DNA from: Rhodocaloribacter litoris
GTDB lineage: Bacteria; Bacteroidota; Rhodothermia; Rhodothermales; ISCAR-4553
NCBI RefSeq assembly: GCF_011682235.2
Contig: NZ_CP076718.1
Span: 3,954,400-4,018,399 of the forward strand
Length of the DNA: 64,000 bases
Direction: 5' to 3'
The notes under the pieces were generated by a model, which searched no databases, had not been told where the DNA came from, and saw only the letters and a program-made list of their open reading frames with translations. A program made the translations under genes and the position numbers. Positions 1 through 8,278 of this stretch are shown piece after piece; position 1 is the first letter of the stretch; each line of letters starts with the position of its first letter.

Positions 1-233
1 TAACCGAGCTCCAGCCCGGCGCTGATGGGCGCCTTGCCGTCTACCTTGAAGGCGTCCATGTTGAAGTTGAAGGGGGATCGCTCGTTGTCTCCCAGGTAGC
101 TGGACAGCCCCACCTCGGGCTTTATGTAGAATGATTTGTCGGGACGTACGTTTTGCCCCTGGAGGCTTACCGGCCCCAGCAACAGGGCCAGCAGGGTAAA
201 GATCAGGGGATGGAAAGATCGGGGTCGTTTCAT
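1..233 (-). CDS. Outer-membrane beta-barrel protein, N-terminal part (cut by window edge)
   Basis: The first 77 residues of a protein that runs off the left edge. It starts with ATG at 233 and has a clear Sec signal peptide: basic MKRPRSF, then a Leu-rich core, with likely cleavage near LQGQ. The mature part reads SFYIKPEVGLSSYLGDN and later ISAGLELGY. These alternating aromatic and glycine residues are typical of a first transmembrane strand in a Bacteroidota outer-membrane beta-barrel. The exact family cannot be told from this fragment. The signal peptide and secretion are seen directly; the barrel assignment is inferred. Confidence 0.6.
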   Translation of the reverse strand, partial: MKRPRSFHPLIFTLLALLLGPVSLQGQNVRPDKSFYIKPEVGLSSYLGDNERSPFNFNMDAFKVDGKAPISAGLELG

Positions 234-711
234 GACGAATTCTATGGATGATGAACAGGCCAACGATGATCGGGAAATCAGAGCAGGCGCGTTGCGGGCC
301 ATGCTCGACAGGAAAGTAGCGCCGGACGGGTGCGGGTGTCTGTAGGCGATACGGGAGAGGGTGTGTCAGACGGTCCGGTGCCTTCGGGTAGGAAGGAGAT
401 GAAGTAACCTGTCAGAAAGATCTTACACGAAAACGGGCACCGGGACGAGGAACGTTGCCGGCTGCCCGGAGCCGTTGCCGGTGCGATTCGGGCAGGGCAA
501 CCCGAACCCCGGGGTCCTCCGGCTTTAGGTGACGGGCGAAAGGTCGATACCCGAGACGGATGGACGGCTCAGGTGCCTTCAGGTTGGAAAAGGGACGGTT
601 ACGTCATGAAGGCCGTGAGCCCGCATTGCCGGCCGCAGGTGCCCGCTGCTGCGTCAGATTTCCCATCTTGAGTGCCACCCCGGTCCTGTGTTCCATGAGC
701 CGCACATAGAC
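234..711. other. Intergenic region with an imperfect 18-bp direct repeat
   Basis: A 478-bp gap between two divergent genes. I see no convincing gene in it. Two copies of an 18-mer beginning GGTGCCTTC lie at 377-394 and 572-589 with two mismatches, both on the plus strand. The gap must hold promoters for the outer-membrane gene and the HDOD gene, but I could not place either with confidence. Confidence 0.4.
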
Positions 712-1602
712 ATGACGGATACGCCTGTGGTGACCGGACTGCCCGGAGAACCGGACCTTTCCCTCCAGTTTCCTCCCCTTCCGAGATCGGTGGCGGAGGT
801 CATGATCATGATGGCCGAGGAGAACGACGTTCCGGATACCCCCCGCCTCGTCGAGGTCATGCATACGGATCCGGTGCTGTCCATGGCGGTGTTGCGCCGT
901 GTCAACTCGGCCTACTATGGCCTGCCGCGCCGCATCGGTGAGGTCCGGCAGGCGGTTTTCCTGCTCGGCTTTCACGAGGTGTGTAACCTGGTGCTGGCGG
1001 AGGCCATGCGGGAGCTGGGCGAAATCCTGAACACGCGCGAACAACGCGCGATCTTTCACCGGATGATGCAGCAAAGCCTGGGCACGGCCTTCTTTGCCCA
1101 GCACCTTGCCTTCCATTTCGAACTGCCGCATCGACTGATCGCCTACACGCTGGGGTTGTTGCATGTGGTCGGGCGCCTCGTGCTGCTCTACAACCTGCCC
1201 GACGCCTATGAGGCACTCTGGGCGACGAGCCGGGCCGGGACCGGGCCCCTTCCCGAGGAAGAGCGGGGGCTTCTGGGCTGCGACCACCAGGTGCTGACCG
1301 TGAAGGCCTGCCAGGCCTGGAACCTGCCCGATACCGTCACGACGGTGCTGGGGGGGCTGCCGGATCCGTCCGCTCTGGAACGGAAGGAACATCAGGCGCT
1401 GGCGTGGACGGTGGTCGTCGGCGCGGCGGCGACGAGCCGGCTCTGGACGCCGCAACCCGGACGAGAGACCGAAGCGAGGTGGCAACGAGGCGTGGCGAGC
1501 CTGGCGGCGCTCGTGGAGGTCACCCCCGCCATGCTCGTGGCATTGCTCGATGCGCAACGTGAACCGGCACTTCAGTATATTGCCTCGATGGAGGCCTCCT
1601 GA
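712..1602 (+). CDS. HDOD domain protein
   Basis: A 296-residue cytoplasmic protein made almost entirely of one HDOD domain, a non-catalytic relative of HD phosphohydrolases found in bacterial signalling proteins. Typical features are an early PPLPRSV segment, then a helix with DPVLSMAVLRRVNSAYYG, then the AVFLLGF segment, all in the first 110 residues. The second half has the LGLLHVVGRLVL helix but lacks a full catalytic HD pair. No receiver, EAL or GGDEF domain is attached, so any partner is encoded elsewhere. ATG 712 is chosen; an in-frame GTG at 688 would add eight residues. The exact role is not known. Confidence 0.8.
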   Translation: MTDTPVVTGLPGEPDLSLQFPPLPRSVAEVMIMMAEENDVPDTPRLVEVMHTDPVLSMAVLRRVNSAYYGLPRRIGEVRQAVFLLGFHEVCNLVLAEAMRELGEILNTREQRAIFHRMMQQSLGTAFFAQHLAFHFELPHRLIAYTLGLLHVVGRLVLLYNLPDAYEALWATSRAGTGPLPEEERGLLGCDHQVLTVKACQAWNLPDTVTTVLGGLPDPSALERKEHQALAWTVVVGAAATSRLWTPQPGRETEARWQRGVASLAALVEVTPAMLVALLDAQREPALQYIASMEAS

Positions 1603-1638
1603 TCGGGCCGTCTCGCTCATCTGTTCTTCGCCGGACCC

Positions 1639-2550
1639 ATGGCGCCTTGCCGTGCATTCCTGTTCCTTTGCTGGCTCGGGGTGGTGACCCTTTTTGCCCC
1701 GGAAGCCGGTGCGCAGAAGGCCGTACCGCCGCTGACCGGCCGTGTGGTCGACGAGGCCGGTATCCTTTCGCCCGAGACGGAGCGCCTCCTGGCCGGGCTG
1801 CTGGCCGAACACGAGGCCGCCACGGGCAACCAGGTCGCCGTCCTCACCGTCCCCTCGCTCGATGGCGAGAACCTGGAGGACTACAGCCTGCGCGTGGCGC
1901 GAACCTGGGCCCTGGGCACGGCCGAGCACGACAACGGGGTGCTGTTGCTCGTCGCCGTCGCGGACCGCAAGCTCCGCATCGAGGTGGGGCTGGGGCTGGA
2001 AGGGGCCCTGCCCGATGCGGTGGCTGCCCGCATCATCCGGCACGAGATGACCCCGCGCTTCCGGAACGGCGACTTCGACGGGGGTGTCGTGGCTGGCGTG
2101 CAGGCCATCGTCGGGGCCATCGAGGGCACGTACACGCCGCCGGAGGACCCTGCCGGGAAGCCGCCGTTCTGGGCCGGCCTCATCTTTCTCGTCGTGCCCT
2201 GCCTGTTTGCCTTTTTCGGGCTGATCTCGCACGGCTGCGGGCGGTGGTTCCTTTTCGGCGTCCTGATGCCCTTCTTCTGGGTGGTCGGGTCGCTGCTTTT
2301 CGGCTTTACCTACGGGGGGTGGATCGTGCTGCTGCTCTACGTCGTCGCGTTTGTCGCGCTGACGCGCCACCCCGGGGTGCAGGCCGTCTCGGAGAAGTTG
2401 AAGGCGGGCCAGAAGGCGAAGGTGGGACCGTTCACGTTCACGGCCGGCAGCGGCGGCTTTGCAGGCGGGGGCGGCGGGGGCTTCGGCGGTGGTGGTTTCA
2501 GCGGCGGCGGGGGTTCCTTCGGGGGCGGAGGTGCTTCGGGAGGCTGGTGA
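1639..2550 (+). CDS. TPM-domain membrane protein (YgcG family)
   Basis: A 303-residue protein with a signal peptide (residues 1-25, ending EAGAQ) and a TPM domain at about 30-165. The domain is recognisable from VVDEAGILSPETERLL, a segment with VAVLTVPSLDG, and the DNGVLLLVAVADRKLRIEVG block. Two membrane segments follow at about 175-240, and the tail is a flexible run of Gly, Ser and Phe. This is the usual architecture of YgcG-type proteins, anchored with the TPM domain outside the membrane. TPM domains of the plant relative TLP18.3 have acid phosphatase activity, but the bacterial role is unsettled. The gene follows the HDOD gene by 36 bp and may share its transcript. Confidence 0.82.
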   Translation: MAPCRAFLFLCWLGVVTLFAPEAGAQKAVPPLTGRVVDEAGILSPETERLLAGLLAEHEAATGNQVAVLTVPSLDGENLEDYSLRVARTWALGTAEHDNGVLLLVAVADRKLRIEVGLGLEGALPDAVAARIIRHEMTPRFRNGDFDGGVVAGVQAIVGAIEGTYTPPEDPAGKPPFWAGLIFLVVPCLFAFFGLISHGCGRWFLFGVLMPFFWVVGSLLFGFTYGGWIVLLLYVVAFVALTRHPGVQAVSEKLKAGQKAKVGPFTFTAGSGGFAGGGGGGFGGGGFSGGGGSFGGGGASGGW

Positions 2551-2555
2551 TCGCC

Positions 2556-2583
2556 GGGCGGGGTGGGCAGAAGAGCCCCGCCC
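2556..2583. terminator. Hairpin between convergent genes
   Basis: Perfect 8-bp arms GGGCGGGG (2556-2563) and CCCCGCCC (2576-2583) sit between the stop codons of the convergent TPM and VOC genes. There is no T-run, so this is a GC-rich bidirectional terminator candidate rather than a classical one. Confidence 0.45.
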
Positions 2584-2588
2584 CTGCA

Positions 2589-3020
2589 TCAGTCCTGTTC
2601 GATTTCGAGGACGAGGCCGTCGGTGTCGCGGACGAAGAGGCGGCCCCGGGTTTCCTGGTAGGGATAGGCGGCGGCGTCGAGGCGGGAGCGAAGGGCGTGC
2701 CAGGCCCGGCGGGGGAGGCGGAACCCCAGGTGATGCAGCCCGCCCCGGCCGGGGATAGACGGGTGGGCCAGTTCCGGCATCTCGATGAGTTCCAGGATGT
2801 CATGTCCCCGGGCATCGGTCAGCAGGGCCCGGCGTCGTCCTTCGCGTATCGGGTCGGGTTCGATGGTGCGGAGCGTCAGCCCGAGCAGGTCCACGTAGAA
2901 GGCGACGGCTTCGTCGAGCCGGGTGGTCAGGACGGCCGCGTGGTCGAGGTGCACGGGCGTCAGGGGGGCGCTTTCGGAGCCTGGTGCCGGCGTGGTCGTG
3001 GAAGTCGTGGGGGCGGTCAT
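2589..3020 (-). CDS. VOC family protein (glyoxalase / epimerase-like)
   Basis: A 143-residue protein with a 25-residue Thr/Pro/Ser-rich lead and a single vicinal-oxygen-chelate domain. The four expected metal-ligand positions look present: His in LDHAAV, Glu in DILELIE, His in GLHHLGF and Glu in LVLEIEQ. The pattern resembles methylmalonyl-CoA epimerase and glyoxalase I relatives, but the substrate cannot be fixed from sequence alone. The gene lies 28 bp downstream of the large TPR/sigma-54 regulator in the same direction and may be cotranscribed with it. Confidence 0.72.
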   Translation of the reverse strand: MTAPTTSTTTPAPGSESAPLTPVHLDHAAVLTTRLDEAVAFYVDLLGLTLRTIEPDPIREGRRRALLTDARGHDILELIEMPELAHPSIPGRGGLHHLGFRLPRRAWHALRSRLDAAAYPYQETRGRLFVRDTDGLVLEIEQD

Positions 3021-3048
3021 GGCATGCTCGGATTGGGATGCTACCGGA

Positions 3049-6000
3049 TCAATTGGCCTGGAGGACGGAGGCGCCGGTGTGCCCGGCCGGGCGCTGCTGG
3101 AACCGTGCGGGGTCGATGCCGAGGCGTTTCATCTTTTTGTAGAGTCCCTGGCGTGTCAGGCCGAGGACGTCGGCGGCGGCGGTCACCTGGCCGCCCGTCT
3201 CGGTGAGGACACGCTCGATGAGGGCTTTTTCGGTGCCGGCCAGGACGTCGTCCAGGTTGTATTCGGAGCGCAGGATCAGGTCGTGGGGACCGGGGGGTGG
3301 GGTCGGGGTGCCTTCCACGGCGTCCAGGAGCGTGGGGGAGAGGTCCTCGAGGTCGATCGTCGGGGCCGGTTCACTGCTCACGTAGACGAGGGCGCGTTCG
3401 ATCTCGTTGCGGAGCTGGCGGACGTTACCGGGCCAGTCGTAGCGCAGCAAGGCATCCAGGGCGCGGTTGGTGATGGAGGCCACGGGGGTGCCGGCCGGGC
3501 GCAGTTGCTGGAGGAAATGGCGGACGAGCAGGGGGATCTCTTCCCGCCGCTCCCGCAGGGGCGGAACCCGCAGGGGGATCACGTTGAGCCGGTAATAGAG
3601 GTCCTGGCGGAACCGGCCCGCCCGGATCAGCGCTTCGAGATCCTGGTTGGTGGCTGCGATGATGCGGACGTTGACCTGTACGGGCCGCCGGGCACCGAGC
3701 GGGAAGATTTCGCCTTCCTGGAGGAACCGCAGCAGCTTCGGCTGCACGTCGAGGGGCAGGTCGGCGATTTCGTCGAGGAAGAGGGTGCCGCCGGCGGCCT
3801 CGCGGATGACGCCGGCGTGGGCGCGGACGGCCCCGGTGAAAGCCCCTTTTTCATGACCGAAGAGGTGGCTTTCGAAGAGTTCGCGCGGGACGGTCGAACA
3901 GTTGAAGGCCAGGAAGCGGGCGTGTTTGCGCTCGCTGGTGGCGTGGACGGCACGGGCGATGAGTTCCTTGCCGGTGCCGCTTTCGCCGGTGATGAGCACG
4001 GGGCTGTGGCTGGCCCGGATGCGGTGGATCTGTCGCGCCACCTGGCGCATGGCCGCGCTGGCATAGACGAAGTCTTTCAGGGGGATCTCCGGTTCGCCGT
4101 TGTGGGCGACGTCGTCCGGCAGGGCAGCAGTGAGCCGGCGGGCGCGTAGCCGGGCATGGTCGAGGGCGAGGGCCGCCACGGGCAGCCAGGGACGGAGGCG
4201 GGCTTCGGCCACCTCCCAGGCGGGGTCATCCTCCCCGGCGGCGACGCCGAAGAAGAAGGCCGGGCCGGAGGCCGTGTCGCACGGGCCGTGCGCATGCAGG
4301 CGCAGCCACACGACGGCCCCCTGCCGGCTTCGGGGCTCGGTCGGGGACGGAAAGGCGAGGTCGTCGGGAGGGGTGCCGTGCTGGTGCAGGAGCGACCAGC
4401 CCGCGTCTTCGTGGAAGGTGTAGAGGCCCAGCCAGCGGTTCGGGAGCAACCGTTCGGCGGCCTGCAACCATGCCTCGGCCACGAGTTCGACGGAAAGGGA
4501 GGCCTGGGCGAGCGAGGCGCCGAGCGCGGTTTCCGGCATCTCCGGGGTCCCTTCGGCGCCGGTGGGCCAGGCCGCCTGGAGGGCGCGGGCCTCGTCGAGC
4601 TCGGGCCGGGCCTGCAGGCGGCTGAAGGTGAGCACGGCGGTATCGAGCAGCGGGCGCGTCTGGGCGGGGGCCACGCTCCGGCCCAGCCGGGCCAGGGCCA
4701 GCTGCATCCGGGCCGTCTGGTAGACGTCTCCGATGAGGGAATAGGCCGAGAGGGCCTGGGTGAAGTAGGCGCGGGCCTCGTCCGCATGTCCTTCGGTGCG
4801 GGCGAGGTGGCCCAGCGCGTAGAAGCGGCGGGCGGCGAAGGGCAGCAGGCTGAAATACTCGCCCAGCGTTTCGCTTTCGCGCAGGTATTCACGGGCCCGG
4901 CCCAGCTCGCCCCGGTCGGCGTAGAGGTGGGCCAGGTGGAGGAGGGTTTCGAGGCGGCGCCCGTCATGGGCGGCTTCCCGGGCGCTGTGATAGGCCCGGT
5001 GGGCCCATTCGGTGGCCCGTTCGTGTTGTCCCTGCCGTTCGAGGAGCTGGCTTCGTACGAGGGCAACGGAGGCGGCGGCCGACTGGTGCCGGCGGTGGTG
5101 CAGGCGCCGGAGCAGCTCGTCGAGCAGGTCGCCGGCGGTGGCGTGGTCTCCCCGGATGAGGGCCAGGCGGGCCCGGTATTCGAGGAGGTAGGCGTCGGCA
5201 TCCGGGATGCCGGTGGTGGCCCGCCGGGCGCGGTCGATGAGCCGGTCGGCGCCGTCGAGGTCGCCTTTGCGGATGAGGGCGCGGAGGTGACTGCGGAAGG
5301 CGTCGAGCAGTGGCCGGCCGGCGCTTGCCGCGTCGCCGGCCAGCAGGTGTTCGGCGGCGCGGGCGCTTTCGAGGACGGTTTCCGGGGCGCGGCCGAGGTC
5401 GGCGTCCAGGAGGGCCTGGTAGGCCAGCGCACGTCCCCGCGCCATGGGGTCGTCGGTCGTGTGGGCGAGGGCGGCGAGGCGATCCAGGTGCAGGCGGGCG
5501 CAGGCATAGCGCCCCTGGAAGCGGTCGAGCCGGGTGTGCAGGTCCTGGAGCCAGAGGGTGGCCTGCACGTCCTGCAGGGTTTCCTCCAGCACCGCGGCCT
5601 CGTCCAGGGCCTGGCGCATCAGCTGCACCTCGTCGATGCCGAAGTAGGCGTGGGCCTGTCCCAGCAGCGTCCAGCACCGGCCGCCGGCGTTGAGGGCCTG
5701 GCGGAAAAGGCGTTCGGCCCGGTCGAAGAAATAGAGGGCACGGGCGTCGTCGTAGGTTGCCACGTCCTCCCAGGCGTGGGCCCAGCCCAGCCACAGGGCC
5801 ACCTCGGCCCGCACGTTCGGGTCGACGTCCTTCCGGTCGATGAGGGGTTCATGGGGGGCCAGCAGGGCGTGGGCCCGGCGGGCATCCCCGTGGCGCAGCA
5901 GCCGCACCCGCGCCATCAGCGTCCGGAGCACAACCAGCCCCGTGTCCTCGCCGTCCGCACCGGTTCCGGGCGGAAGCAGGGGCTCCACCATCCGCGCCAC

Positions 6001-6063
6001 GTCGGCCACCCGCCCTTCGGCGAGCAGCCCCCGCGCCATCGCTATGGTCTGGGTGTGTTTCAA
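3049..6063 (-). CDS. TPR-containing sigma-54-dependent transcriptional activator
   Basis: A 1004-residue regulator. Residues 1-480 are a helical solenoid of TPR-like repeats. About 510-640 looks like a diverged GAF-type sensor domain. A complete AAA+ activator domain follows, with Walker A GESGTGKE near 692, the sigma-54 contact loop GAFTGA near 738 and Walker B LFLDEIADLP near 760. A Fis-type helix-turn-helix ends the protein (about 955-985, AADVLGLTRQGLYKKMKRLG). An intact GAFTGA loop implies real activation of RpoN promoters. No receiver domain is present, so the signal is probably a protein or ligand bound by the TPR or GAF part. The start is uncertain: TTG at 6063 keeps the first helix whole, whereas ATG at 6039 would remove eight residues. 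Confidence 0.88.
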   Translation of the reverse strand: MKHTQTIAMARGLLAEGRVADVARMVEPLLPPGTGADGEDTGLVVLRTLMARVRLLRHGDARRAHALLAPHEPLIDRKDVDPNVRAEVALWLGWAHAWEDVATYDDARALYFFDRAERLFRQALNAGGRCWTLLGQAHAYFGIDEVQLMRQALDEAAVLEETLQDVQATLWLQDLHTRLDRFQGRYACARLHLDRLAALAHTTDDPMARGRALAYQALLDADLGRAPETVLESARAAEHLLAGDAASAGRPLLDAFRSHLRALIRKGDLDGADRLIDRARRATTGIPDADAYLLEYRARLALIRGDHATAGDLLDELLRRLHHRRHQSAAASVALVRSQLLERQGQHERATEWAHRAYHSAREAAHDGRRLETLLHLAHLYADRGELGRAREYLRESETLGEYFSLLPFAARRFYALGHLARTEGHADEARAYFTQALSAYSLIGDVYQTARMQLALARLGRSVAPAQTRPLLDTAVLTFSRLQARPELDEARALQAAWPTGAEGTPEMPETALGASLAQASLSVELVAEAWLQAAERLLPNRWLGLYTFHEDAGWSLLHQHGTPPDDLAFPSPTEPRSRQGAVVWLRLHAHGPCDTASGPAFFFGVAAGEDDPAWEVAEARLRPWLPVAALALDHARLRARRLTAALPDDVAHNGEPEIPLKDFVYASAAMRQVARQIHRIRASHSPVLITGESGTGKELIARAVHATSERKHARFLAFNCSTVPRELFESHLFGHEKGAFTGAVRAHAGVIREAAGGTLFLDEIADLPLDVQPKLLRFLQEGEIFPLGARRPVQVNVRIIAATNQDLEALIRAGRFRQDLYYRLNVIPLRVPPLRERREEIPLLVRHFLQQLRPAGTPVASITNRALDALLRYDWPGNVRQLRNEIERALVYVSSEPAPTIDLEDLSPTLLDAVEGTPTPPPGPHDLILRSEYNLDDVLAGTEKALIERVLTETGGQVTAAADVLGLTRQGLYKKMKRLGIDPARFQQRPAGHTGASVLQAN

Positions 6064-6104
6064 CGGCTTTCACCGTAAGCGTTGTGTCCCGGGCGTTCGG
6101 GAGC

Positions 6105-6123
6105 GTCAACGTGCCGCGTTGAC
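6105..6123. repeat. Inverted repeat upstream of the sigma-54 activator gene
   Basis: Arms GTCAACG (6105-6111) and CGTTGAC (6117-6123) pair perfectly around a 5-nt loop, with one further pair outside. The element lies between the end of the suf operon and the regulator start codon. It could be an operator or an RNA hairpin; it lacks the T-run of an intrinsic terminator. Confidence 0.4.
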
Positions 6124-6125
6124 GT

Positions 6126-6458
6126 TCAAAGGAAGCCCAGCTCCAGCTTGGCCTCGTCGGACATCATCTCGATGGTGAACGGCGGGTCGAAGGTGAGCTC
6201 TACCCGCACGTCTTCGACGGCCGGGATGGCCCGGATCCGCTGCTCCACCTCGTAGGGGAGGTAGCCGGCCGCCGGGCAGTTCGGCGCCGTCAGTGTCATC
6301 TTCACGAAGACCGTGTTGTCCGGGTTGGCCCGGATCTCGTAGATCAGGCCCAGGTCGTAGATGTTGACGGGGATCTCCGGGTCGTAGACCGAGCGGATGG
6401 CTTCGATCACCTGCTCGCTCAGCCCGGCGGGGGATTCGTCATAGATCTCGGTGCTCAT
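6126..6458 (-). CDS. sufT: MIP18/DUF59 family Fe-S assembly protein, SufT-like
   Basis: A 110-residue protein of the MIP18 (DUF59, PaaD-like) family that accompanies SUF iron-sulphur assembly. The family hallmarks are visible: VYDPEIPVNIYDLGLIY near residues 24-40, and a conserved cysteine in TAPNCPAAG (Cys61). Family members help maturation or delivery of Fe-S clusters rather than catalysing sulphur transfer. It is the last gene of the sufBCDSE cluster, 20 bp after sufE, so translation with the operon is expected. The N-terminal extension seen in some SufT proteins is absent, so the symbol is assigned by context. Confidence 0.85.
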   Translation of the reverse strand: MSTEIYDESPAGLSEQVIEAIRSVYDPEIPVNIYDLGLIYEIRANPDNTVFVKMTLTAPNCPAAGYLPYEVEQRIRAIPAVEDVRVELTFDPPFTIEMMSDEAKLELGFL

Positions 6459-6478
6459 CGTTCCGGGAGGGTTGGTGC

Positions 6479-6934
6479 TTATGCCTTCTGGCCGCGCGGC
6501 GCGGCCGAGACGTTCTCACCGCCGAGGGCCACGGCATACAGCTTCATCTGTCTGATCATCGCGTCGAGCCCGTTCTTTCGGGTCGGCGAGAGGTGTTCCT
6601 TCATCCCGATGCGGTCGAGGAAGGACAGGTCGGCGTGGGCGATGGCTTCGGGGGGCTGGCCGTTGAGCACCCGCACCAGCAGGGCGATCAGGCCCTTGGT
6701 GATCAGGGCGTCGCTGTCGGCCTTGAAGACGATGCGGCCGTTGTCCCGCTCGGCCCGGAGCCACACCTGCGCCTGGCAACCGCGCACCTTGTATTCGTCC
6801 GTCCTGTACGCGTCCTCGATCAGCGGCAACGAACGGCCCTGTTCGATCAGGTGCTCGTACTTGCCCATCCAGTCGTCGAACAGGCTGAACTCCTCGACGA
6901 TGGCCTCGGCGCGTTCCGCGATGGTGTCTTTCAC
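6479..6934 (-). CDS. sufE: Cysteine desulfuration protein SufE
   Basis: A 151-residue sulphur acceptor that takes persulphide from SufS and passes it to the SufBCD scaffold. The catalytic cysteine is in VRGCQAQVWL (Cys53), the standard SufE context, and the C-terminal helical region fits family length. The GTG at 6934 is chosen because the protein then begins at the family-typical KDTIAERAEAIVEEF segment. The same frame stays open far upstream through the repeat and sufS, but that extension is not SufE-like. Between sufS and this start codon lies a block of degenerate heptamer repeats. Confidence 0.9.
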   Translation of the reverse strand: MKDTIAERAEAIVEEFSLFDDWMGKYEHLIEQGRSLPLIEDAYRTDEYKVRGCQAQVWLRAERDNGRIVFKADSDALITKGLIALLVRVLNGQPPEAIAHADLSFLDRIGMKEHLSPTRKNGLDAMIRQMKLYAVALGGENVSAAPRGQKA

Positions 6935-6944
6935 GGGATTGTGG

Positions 6945-6986
6945 GGTTGCAGATTGCAGATTAAAGATTGCAGATGGCGGATGCTG
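6945..6986. repeat. Degenerate heptamer tandem repeat between sufS and sufE
   Basis: Six 7-bp units, reading on the plus strand GGTTGCA, GATTGCA, GATTAAA, GATTGCA, GATGGCG, GATGCTG. They occupy nearly the whole 53-bp gap between the sufS stop codon and the sufE start codon. The consensus unit GATTGCA differs from the CGTTGAA units at 9621 and 44475, but the 7-bp period is the same. Confidence 0.75.
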
Positions 6987-6987
6987 G

Positions 6988-8238
6988 TCAGCCAAAAAGC
7001 TTCTTGACCCGGTGGATGCCTTCCACGAGCCGGTCGATCTCGTCGCGGGTGTTGTAGAGGGCGAAGGAGGCGCGCACGGTGCCGGGGATGCCGAAGCGCT
7101 GCATGAGCGGCTGCGTACAGTGGTGGCCGGTGCGCACGGCGATGCCGAGGCGGTCCAGGATGGTGCCGGTGTCGTACGGATGGATGTCGCCGACGAGGAA
7201 GGAGACGACAGCGGCTTTGTGGGCTGCCGTACCGATGATCCGCACGCCGTCGATCTCGGTGAGGCGCTCGGTGGCGTAGGCGAGCAGGTCGTGTTCGTGC
7301 CGGGCGATGGCATCGTAGCCGATCGAAGCCAGGTAGTCGATGGCGGCGGCCAGGCCGATGGCACCGGCGATGTGGGGGGTGCCCGCCTCGAACTTGTGCG
7401 GCGGTTCGTTGAAGGTGGTGCCGTCGAACGAGACCGTCTCGATCATGTCGCCGCCGCCCTGGTAGGGGGGCAGGCGGTCGAGCCACGGCGTCTTCGCGTA
7501 GAGGACACCCAGCCCCGTGGGGCCGAACATCTTGTGGCTGGAGAAGCAGTAGAAGTCGCAGCCGAGGGCCCGCACGTCCACGGCCATGTGGGGCACGGCC
7601 TGGGCGCCGTCGATCAGCACGGGGATGCCAAGTGCGTGTGCGTCCCGGATGGCCTGCCGGACCGGGTTGACCGTGCCGAGCGTGTTCGAGACGTGCACGA
7701 GGGCGACGAGCTTCGTCCGCTCGCCGAGCAGGGCCAGGTACTCTTCGTAAATCAGCTCGCCGGTGTCGTCGACCGGGGCGACGCGGAGGCGGGCGCCGGT
7801 GCGCCGGCACAGGAGCTGCCAGGGCACGATGTTCGAGTGGTGCTCCATGGCCGAGACGACGATCTCGTCGCCGGGCCGGACGGCCAGCCGCCCATAGGCA
7901 TCCGCCACCAGGTTGACGGCTTCGGTGGTGCCGCGCGTGAAGACGATCTCCTGCGGGCCGGTGGCGTTGATCAGCCGGGCCACCCGCGCGCGAGCCGCTT
8001 CGTAGGCGTCGGTGGCCTGCTGGCTGAGCGTGTGCACGCCCCGGTGAACGTTGCTGTTCTCCCGCTCGTAGTAGGCCCGCAGCCGGTCGATCACCGGCCG
8101 GGGTTTCTGCGACGTGGCCGCATTGTCGAAATAGACCAGGGGGTGTCCGTGGATCTCCTGGTGAAGGGCCGGGAAGTCGGCCCGGATCCGCTCCACGTCG
8201 AACGTCGTCTCGAGGGCTGTCGGGGCCGGGGTTGCCAT
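6988..8238 (-). CDS. sufS: Cysteine desulfurase SufS
   Basis: A 416-residue class V, PLP-dependent enzyme that converts cysteine to alanine and loads a persulphide for Fe-S assembly. The PLP lysine is in CFSSHKMFGP (Lys236) and the active-site cysteine in RTGHHCTQPL (Cys374), the short-loop arrangement of group II (SufS-type) desulfurases that need SufE. ATG at 8238 is used; a GTG at 8250 would add four residues. It lies 40 bp after sufD and upstream of sufE, its usual partner. Confidence 0.95.
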   Translation of the reverse strand: MATPAPTALETTFDVERIRADFPALHQEIHGHPLVYFDNAATSQKPRPVIDRLRAYYERENSNVHRGVHTLSQQATDAYEAARARVARLINATGPQEIVFTRGTTEAVNLVADAYGRLAVRPGDEIVVSAMEHHSNIVPWQLLCRRTGARLRVAPVDDTGELIYEEYLALLGERTKLVALVHVSNTLGTVNPVRQAIRDAHALGIPVLIDGAQAVPHMAVDVRALGCDFYCFSSHKMFGPTGLGVLYAKTPWLDRLPPYQGGGDMIETVSFDGTTFNEPPHKFEAGTPHIAGAIGLAAAIDYLASIGYDAIARHEHDLLAYATERLTEIDGVRIIGTAAHKAAVVSFLVGDIHPYDTGTILDRLGIAVRTGHHCTQPLMQRFGIPGTVRASFALYNTRDEIDRLVEGIHRVKKLFG

Positions 8239-8278
8239 GGGGCACCTCACAGGGCTGGGGTGAAAGAGGGGGCCGGGG

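Noticed and set aside
370-450. A cobalamin riboswitch near GGTGCC in the first gap
   Set aside because: The GGTGCC is followed by no recognisable B12-box or AAUAGGGAA-type core in the right order.
6479-8245. A 588-codon frame containing SufE at its end, which could suggest a SufS-SufE fusion
   Set aside because: The upstream part is sufS read in the wrong frame and the junction is heptamer repeat DNA. SufE proper begins at GTG 6934.
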